Assembly: GCA_030067055.1 (NCBI GenBank)
Contig: JASJAL010000086.1
Location: forward strand, 1-7,968
Length of the DNA: 7,968 nt
Direction: 5' to 3'
DNA from: Kiloniellales bacterium
Lineage (GTDB): Bacteria; Pseudomonadota; Alphaproteobacteria; Kiloniellales; JAKSBE01
The translations under genes and the position numbers were made by a program. Shown here in pieces: positions 4,023-7,968 of the stretch; the stretch's first letter is position 1, and each line of letters starts with the position of its first letter. Under the pieces are notes generated by a model, which was not told the origin of the DNA, ran no database searches, and worked only from the letters and a program-made list of their open reading frames with translations.

Positions 4023-6509
4023 ATGGCCCAGCACTCGGACTGCTACACCTATCGCGGCGGCGAGAAGCTCGCCCTGGTCAAACGCCCGAATCAGTTCGTC
4101 ACCCGCGCCCTGCCGGACACATTGGCAGGCGCCGGCCTGCCGCAGGGCGAACAGATGTCTTCGGCCTCGACCCGCATCACCTGCCCCGCCGAGCAGCTGG
4201 AAGGCCTGATGGCGCGCGCGCGAGGCTTCGCCGTGACCCACCACGCCTACGACGAGGCGGAGAGCGGCAGCGAGTTCCTGATCACGGACCGGGTTTTCGT
4301 CACCTTCAAGGATTCGCTATCCGCCGAGGACCTGGCGGCCTTCGCCGGCGAGCACGGCTTGCTCCAGCTTGAGGCCTATGACGACAAGAACTTCCTGTTC
4401 CAGTTGACCGACGCCACCGGGATGAACCCGGTCAAACTGGTCGTGAAGCTCACCGAAGGCGACGCGCGGGTCGCAGCGGCTGAGAACGACCTCAACCATC
4501 GGGTCGCGACCGCCAGCCTGACCCTACCCTTGGACCCGCGCTACCGCGAGCAATGGCACCTGCACACCCATTTCACCCATCCAGAGGTCGATCCCCGTTC
4601 CTCCTCCCTTTGCGAGGCGGCCTGGGAGACCCTCGACAGCTACGGCGATCCGGAGACCGTGGTCGGCGTCACGGACGACGGCTGCCGGCTGGATCATCGG
4701 GATTTCGACTCGCCGCAGAAGTTCGCCGCCTGGGGCTACTTCGAGGGCACCCGCCTAGTCACCGACGGCGATATCGATGCCGAACCCGACAAGATGTACG
4801 AAGCCGGGGCCAACCACGGCACCTCCTGCGCAGGCGTGAGCGCGGGCGAGGTCGACGGTCTGCTGACCGTCGGCGCGGCCCCGGGTTGCCGCCTGCTGCC
4901 GATCAAGTGGGAGTCCAACGGGCCTTTCCTGCTGTTGAACGACTCCAAGCTGCTGACGGCGATCAACTTCCTGGCCGACAAGATCGACGTCATGTCGAAT
5001 TCCTGGGGCCAGGTGCCAACCCAGATCTTCGCCACGCCGGTGGTCAACCGCATTCGACAGCTCTCGACCAGCGGCGGACGGCGCAACCGCGGCATCGTCT
5101 TCCTCTGGGCGGCCGGCAACGACAACTGTCCGATCCAGCACCAGGCAAACGTCGACACGCCGTTCACGAACGGGATTGACGTCGTCAACGGCTCGCTGGT
5201 CTGGATCGGGGTCCGCACCGCGCGTAGCTTCCGCAACAACCTGGCCGAGGAGCCCGGCGTCATGAAGGTCGCCGCACTGGCCAGCAATGCCCGGCGCAGC
5301 CACTACTCCAACTACGGCACAGGCATCGACATCTGTGCGCCGACCAACAACGTCCACACCTACCGCCGCCTCAACGTTGACGGCCTGGGTGTGACGACCA
5401 CGCGGGGCAACACCGTCGAGGACGTCACCGCCGGCTTCGGCGGCACCTCAAGCGCAACCCCCTTGGTCGCGGGCATCGCCGCCCTGGTCATCTCGGCCAA
5501 TCCCGCGCTGAGCGCGGCGGAGGTGATCTCGATCCTGAAGAGCACCGCCTCCAAGGACCTCGACATGACCGGCTATCCGCAGACGCCGCCGGCGAGCTTC
5601 AATCAGGACACCAGCTGGGACGTTTCGCCGATCGCGCCCTTCGATGCCGGCGATTTTCAAGACATCGGTCACGCGGACGGCAGCTGGAGTCCCTGGTTCG
5701 GCCACGGCCGCGTGGATGCTGCGGCCGCCGTCGCCGAAGCTCTGAACCGACTGCCGGACCAGGGCTTCCAGGAGTTCGAGTCGACGCCGAACCGCGAGAT
5801 TCCAGACGACGATTCCAACGGCATCCGGGAAGAGGTCGAGGTGACCCGGGCGGGACGGGTCGCCGCCATCAAGGTCAGGGTCGACATCGCACACAGCTGG
5901 ATCGGTGACCTCCGCGTCCTCCTGGAGTCCCCCGCCGGAACCCGCGTCGTGCTGCACGACCGCGCCGGCGCCAACGCGGACAACATCCGCCAGACCTTCG
6001 ACTCGGCAACGACGCCCGGCTTGGCCGGATTCGCCGGCGAGGACGCGCAGGGCACCTGGACGCTGATCGTCGAGGACCACGCGGCCCGCGACATCGGCAC
6101 GCTCGAGGCCTTGTCCCTGATCGTCAACTTCGCGCCGGACACCTCGGTCGCGGAGGACAGCGAAGCGGTCACCATCCCGGACAACGATCCCGACGGCATC
6201 ACCCGCGAGCTGAGCCTGAGCGGCGTCGGCAGCATCGCCGAGATCAGCCTCTCGGTGGACATCACCCATCCCTGGGTCGGCGACCTGCGGGTGGTCCTGA
6301 CGTCGCCCGCCGGCAGCGCCGTGGTGCTGCAGGACCGCAGCGGCGGCTCCGCGGACAACCTGGTGCGGACCTGGCGGGCCAGCAACCATCCCGGCCTCGC
6401 CGGACTGATCGGCCAGGATCCAAACGGGACCTGGCAACTCCAGGTCGCCGACCGGGCCCGCCGCGATGTCGGCAAACTGAACCGCTGGCGGATCGAAGTC
6501 GAAGACTGA
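4023..6509 (+). CDS. Subtilisin/kexin-like S8 serine protease with two tandem P domains
   Basis: An 828-residue peptidase. Residues 1 to about 170 form an N-terminal region starting with YTYRGGEKLALVKRPNQFVT and probably including a propeptide-like domain. The S8 catalytic domain covers roughly 175-575. The catalytic triad is Asp218 (VGVTDDG), His265 (NHGTSCAGV) and Ser476 (GGTSSATPLVAGIAALV); the oxyanion-hole Asn is N366 (WAAGNDN). SNSWG at 325-329 is also typical. Two P/Homo B domains follow, about 583-703 and 711-826. Their cores align gap-free with 54 identities in 110 positions by hand count, indicating internal duplication. P domains normally stabilise kexin/furin-type proteases. Unusually, no signal peptide or transmembrane segment is visible: the N-terminus is polar (MAQHSDCYTYRGGEK). 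All catalytic residues are present, so it should be active. The ATG at 4023 has GAGG 9 bases upstream, and the N-terminal motif supports this start. It appears to be a separate transcription unit; target proteins are unknown. Confidence 0.93.
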   Translation: MAQHSDCYTYRGGEKLALVKRPNQFVTRALPDTLAGAGLPQGEQMSSASTRITCPAEQLEGLMARARGFAVTHHAYDEAESGSEFLITDRVFVTFKDSLSAEDLAAFAGEHGLLQLEAYDDKNFLFQLTDATGMNPVKLVVKLTEGDARVAAAENDLNHRVATASLTLPLDPRYREQWHLHTHFTHPEVDPRSSSLCEAAWETLDSYGDPETVVGVTDDGCRLDHRDFDSPQKFAAWGYFEGTRLVTDGDIDAEPDKMYEAGANHGTSCAGVSAGEVDGLLTVGAAPGCRLLPIKWESNGPFLLLNDSKLLTAINFLADKIDVMSNSWGQVPTQIFATPVVNRIRQLSTSGGRRNRGIVFLWAAGNDNCPIQHQANVDTPFTNGIDVVNGSLVWIGVRTARSFRNNLAEEPGVMKVAALASNARRSHYSNYGTGIDICAPTNNVHTYRRLNVDGLGVTTTRGNTVEDVTAGFGGTSSATPLVAGIAALVISANPALSAAEVISILKSTASKDLDMTGYPQTPPASFNQDTSWDVSPIAPFDAGDFQDIGHADGSWSPWFGHGRVDAAAAVAEALNRLPDQGFQEFESTPNREIPDDDSNGIREEVEVTRAGRVAAIKVRVDIAHSWIGDLRVLLESPAGTRVVLHDRAGANADNIRQTFDSATTPGLAGFAGEDAQGTWTLIVEDHAARDIGTLEALSLIVNFAPDTSVAEDSEAVTIPDNDPDGITRELSLSGVGSIAEISLSVDITHPWVGDLRVVLTSPAGSAVVLQDRSGGSADNLVRTWRASNHPGLAGLIGQDPNGTWQLQVADRARRDVGKLNRWRIEVED
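5769..6500 (+). repeat. Tandem P-domain coding repeats inside the protease gene
   Basis: Two adjacent in-frame copies code for P domains, about 5769-6131 and 6153-6500. Shared landmarks are IPDxD at the start, WxGDLRV, SPAG, VVL, a DR-G motif, ADN, PGLAG, GTW and RD-G near the end. About half of the residues are identical, so the duplication is old rather than recent, or the copies come from related but separate domains. Confidence 0.8.
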
Positions 6510-6610
6510 GCCTGCCTCGGCCGACCCGGGCCTCCGGATTGCCGGCTTGGATGCGCTGCCGCTCCGTGGCAGACTCCCGTGTCCGTTCCGTAAGCAGTCC
6601 GGAGGCCACC
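6510..6610. promoter_or_regulatory. Intergenic region before FAD-linked oxidase, with a small inverted repeat
   Basis: This 101-base gap contains a perfect short inverted repeat CTGCC-N7-GGCAG (6556-6572). A TTGGAT box at 6547-6552 lies 17 bases before CAGACT (6570-6575), which is only a poor match to a sigma-70 type promoter. GGAGG at 6601-6605 is a strong ribosome site, 5 bases before the ATG of the oxidase. No terminator with a T-run follows the protease, so read-through is possible. Confidence 0.3.
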
Positions 6611-7968
6611 ATGGCGCTGGCAGAGCAGCTCAAGCCGGCGATTTCAGCCGCGATCGAGGACCTCCAGGTGCGCTTCGGCGAGCGTCTTTCGACCGCGGAG
6701 TCGGTGCGCCTGCACCACGGCACCGGCGAGGCCTACCACCCGGTCAGCCCGCCCGACGCGGTGGTCTACGCCCGCAGTACCGAGGAGGTCAGCCAGGTCG
6801 TCAAGATCGCCGCCCGCCACAAGGTGCCGATCATTCCCTATGGCACCGGGACCGGGCTGGAAGGCCACACCCTGGCGGTGCGCGGCGGCATCACCCTCGA
6901 CCTCTCGGAGATGAACGAGATCCTCGAGGTCTCGGTCGAGGACCTGGACTGCCGGGTGCAGGCCGGGGTGACCCGCAAGCAGCTCAATGCCCACCTGCGC
7001 GACACCGGGTTGTTCTTCCCAATCGACCCGGGCGCCGACGCCAGCCTCGGCGGCATGGCGGCGACCCGGGCCAGCGGCACCAACGCGGTGCGCTACGGCA
7101 CCATGAAGGAGAACATCCTCGGCCTGACCGTGGTCCTGGCCGACGGCCGGATCATCCGGACCGGGACCCGGGCCCGGAAGTCCTCGGCCGGCTACGACCT
7201 GAACGGCCTGATGGTCGGCTCCGAGGGCACCCTGGGCGTGATCACCGAGGTCGGCCTGCGCCTGGCCCCGGTGCCCGAGGCGATGTCCTCGGCGGTCTGC
7301 GCCTTTCCCACCCTGGAGGACGCGGTCAACACGGTGATCCTGACCATCCAGTCTGGGATCCCGGTGGCCCGGATCGAGCTCCTGGACAAGGAGGGCCTCT
7401 CGGCCATTCTCGACCACGCCGGGATGGACGGCTTCGAGATCGCCGACACCCTGTTCTTCGAGTTCCACGGCAGCCAGGCCGGGGCGGCGGAGCAGGCCGA
7501 GGCGGTGCGCGCCATCGCAGAAGAGTTCGGCGGCAGCGCCTTCAGATGGGCGACCAAGACCGAGGAGCGCGCCGCGCTCTGGGAGGCGCGCCACAACGCC
7601 CACTACGCCATCCTGGCCCGCGCCAAGCCGGGTCAGCGGACCCTCTCGACCGATGTCTGCGTGCCGATCTCGCGCTTGGCGGACTGCATCCTGGAATCCA
7701 AGGCCGACCTGGAAGAGACCGGCTTCTGGTCGCCGGTGATCGGCCACGTCGGCGACGGCAACTTCCACATGGCGCCGATCGCCAACTACGACGACCCGGA
7801 AGAGAACCGGCAGGTCCAGGCCTGGCACGAACGCATGGTCCGCCGCGCCATCGCCATGGGTGGCACCTGCACCGGCGAGCACGGCGTCGGCACCGGCAAG
7901 ATGCCCTACCTGGAGGTCGAGCACGGCGCGGCGGTCGAGGTCATGCGCCAGATCAAGCGCAAGCTCGA
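6611..7968 (+). CDS. FAD-linked oxidase of the GlcD/D-lactate dehydrogenase (cytochrome) family, C-terminus beyond the window
   Basis: The first 452 residues are visible; the frame is open to the right edge, and by family length only about 15-30 residues should be missing. The FAD-binding type 4 domain includes PYGTGTGLEGHT (76-87), FPIDPGADASLGGMAATRA (about 136-154) and SSAGYDLNGLMVGSEGTLG (191-209). The C-terminal domain has the metal-site motifs GHVGDGNFHMAP (378-389, His379 and His386) and CTGEHGVGTGKM (420-431). Relatives oxidise D-2-hydroxy acids such as D-lactate or glycolate to 2-oxo acids, passing electrons to cytochrome c or quinones. No signal peptide is seen. GGAGG lies 5 bases before the ATG at 6611. 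Its product class, a 2-oxo acid, is what the decarboxylase encoded at 2676-3787 would use, but the intervening protease gene makes a joint pathway only a suggestion. Confidence 0.9.
   Translation, partial: MALAEQLKPAISAAIEDLQVRFGERLSTAESVRLHHGTGEAYHPVSPPDAVVYARSTEEVSQVVKIAARHKVPIIPYGTGTGLEGHTLAVRGGITLDLSEMNEILEVSVEDLDCRVQAGVTRKQLNAHLRDTGLFFPIDPGADASLGGMAATRASGTNAVRYGTMKENILGLTVVLADGRIIRTGTRARKSSAGYDLNGLMVGSEGTLGVITEVGLRLAPVPEAMSSAVCAFPTLEDAVNTVILTIQSGIPVARIELLDKEGLSAILDHAGMDGFEIADTLFFEFHGSQAGAAEQAEAVRAIAEEFGGSAFRWATKTEERAALWEARHNAHYAILARAKPGQRTLSTDVCVPISRLADCILESKADLEETGFWSPVIGHVGDGNFHMAPIANYDDPEENRQVQAWHERMVRRAIAMGGTCTGEHGVGTGKMPYLEVEHGAAVEVMRQIKRKL

Noticed and set aside
5448..6437. Long minus-strand open frame opposite the protease P domains
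   Set aside because: It mirrors codons of the real P-domain sequence and has no motif of its own; GC-rich genes commonly give such antisense frames.
4023..6509. Protease as part of an anti-phage or toxin system
   Set aside because: No partner gene typical of defence systems is adjacent; neighbours are metabolic genes, so there is no support for this role.
6567..6582. Sigma-54-like promoter beginning TGGCAG
   Set aside because: The -24 box is only partly matched and no TTGC-type -12 element follows at the right distance.
6644..7924. Long minus-strand open frame opposite the FAD-linked oxidase
   Set aside because: The plus strand has clear FAD-binding and metal-site motifs; the antisense translation is a low-complexity mix of Gly, Ala, Val, Asp and His with no recognisable domain.

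Overview
The window is GC-rich, densely packed bacterial DNA. Codon third positions are almost all G or C, and GTG starts are common (three of the six complete or internal metabolic gene starts). Together with the protein families present, this suggests an alphaproteobacterium, possibly Rhodospirillales-like. That placement is an impression from composition and gene content; no marker gene is present. I see no rRNA, tRNA, CRISPR array, insertion sequence or phage gene.

Layout. Left part (1-1536, minus strand, read right to left): a beta-hydroxyacid dehydrogenase of the 3-hydroxyisobutyrate dehydrogenase superfamily (610-1536), a NIPSNAP-family small protein (257-580) and the N-terminus of an enolase-superfamily enzyme (1-221, cut by the window edge). 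Gaps of 29 and 35 bases suggest one operon, with a perfect inverted repeat around the NIPSNAP stop codon. A 240-base divergent control region (1537-1776) holds several short repeats and palindromes. To its right, on the plus strand, is a tightly coupled operon: a second beta-hydroxyacid dehydrogenase (1777-2679), then the alpha (2676-3206) and beta (3206-3787) subunits of a split thiamine-diphosphate (ThDP) decarboxylase of the sulfopyruvate/phosphonopyruvate decarboxylase type. Adjacent genes overlap by 4 bases and 1 base. After a 235-base gap comes a large subtilisin/kexin-like serine protease with two tandem P domains and no signal peptide (4023-6509). After 101 more bases comes a nearly complete GlcD/D-lactate-dehydrogenase-type FAD-linked oxidase (6611 to the right edge).

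How the genes may work together. The two divergent operons look like a catabolic divergon for a small, doubly acidic compound. The plus-strand dehydrogenase aligns from memory, without gaps through the catalytic region, with E. coli YihU (sulfolactaldehyde reductase). It shares Arg123, Lys171 and Asn174 at the same numbers, where ordinary family members have a Ser-Gly-Gly loop in place of the Gly-Arg-x segment. Its partner on the other strand also carries an Arg in that loop. Directly coupled to the first dehydrogenase is a decarboxylase whose known relatives act on 2-oxo acids with a second strong acid group (sulfopyruvate, phosphonopyruvate). The best hypothesis is therefore a pathway for an organosulfonate, or less likely an organophosphonate or dicarboxylate: 2-oxo acid decarboxylated to an aldehyde, which a dehydrogenase then reduces or oxidises. 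The FAD-linked oxidase could supply the 2-oxo acid from a 2-hydroxy acid, but it is separated from the operon by the protease. No desulfonating enzyme, transporter or regulator is visible, so the substrate is not settled. The protease appears to be an independent transcription unit.
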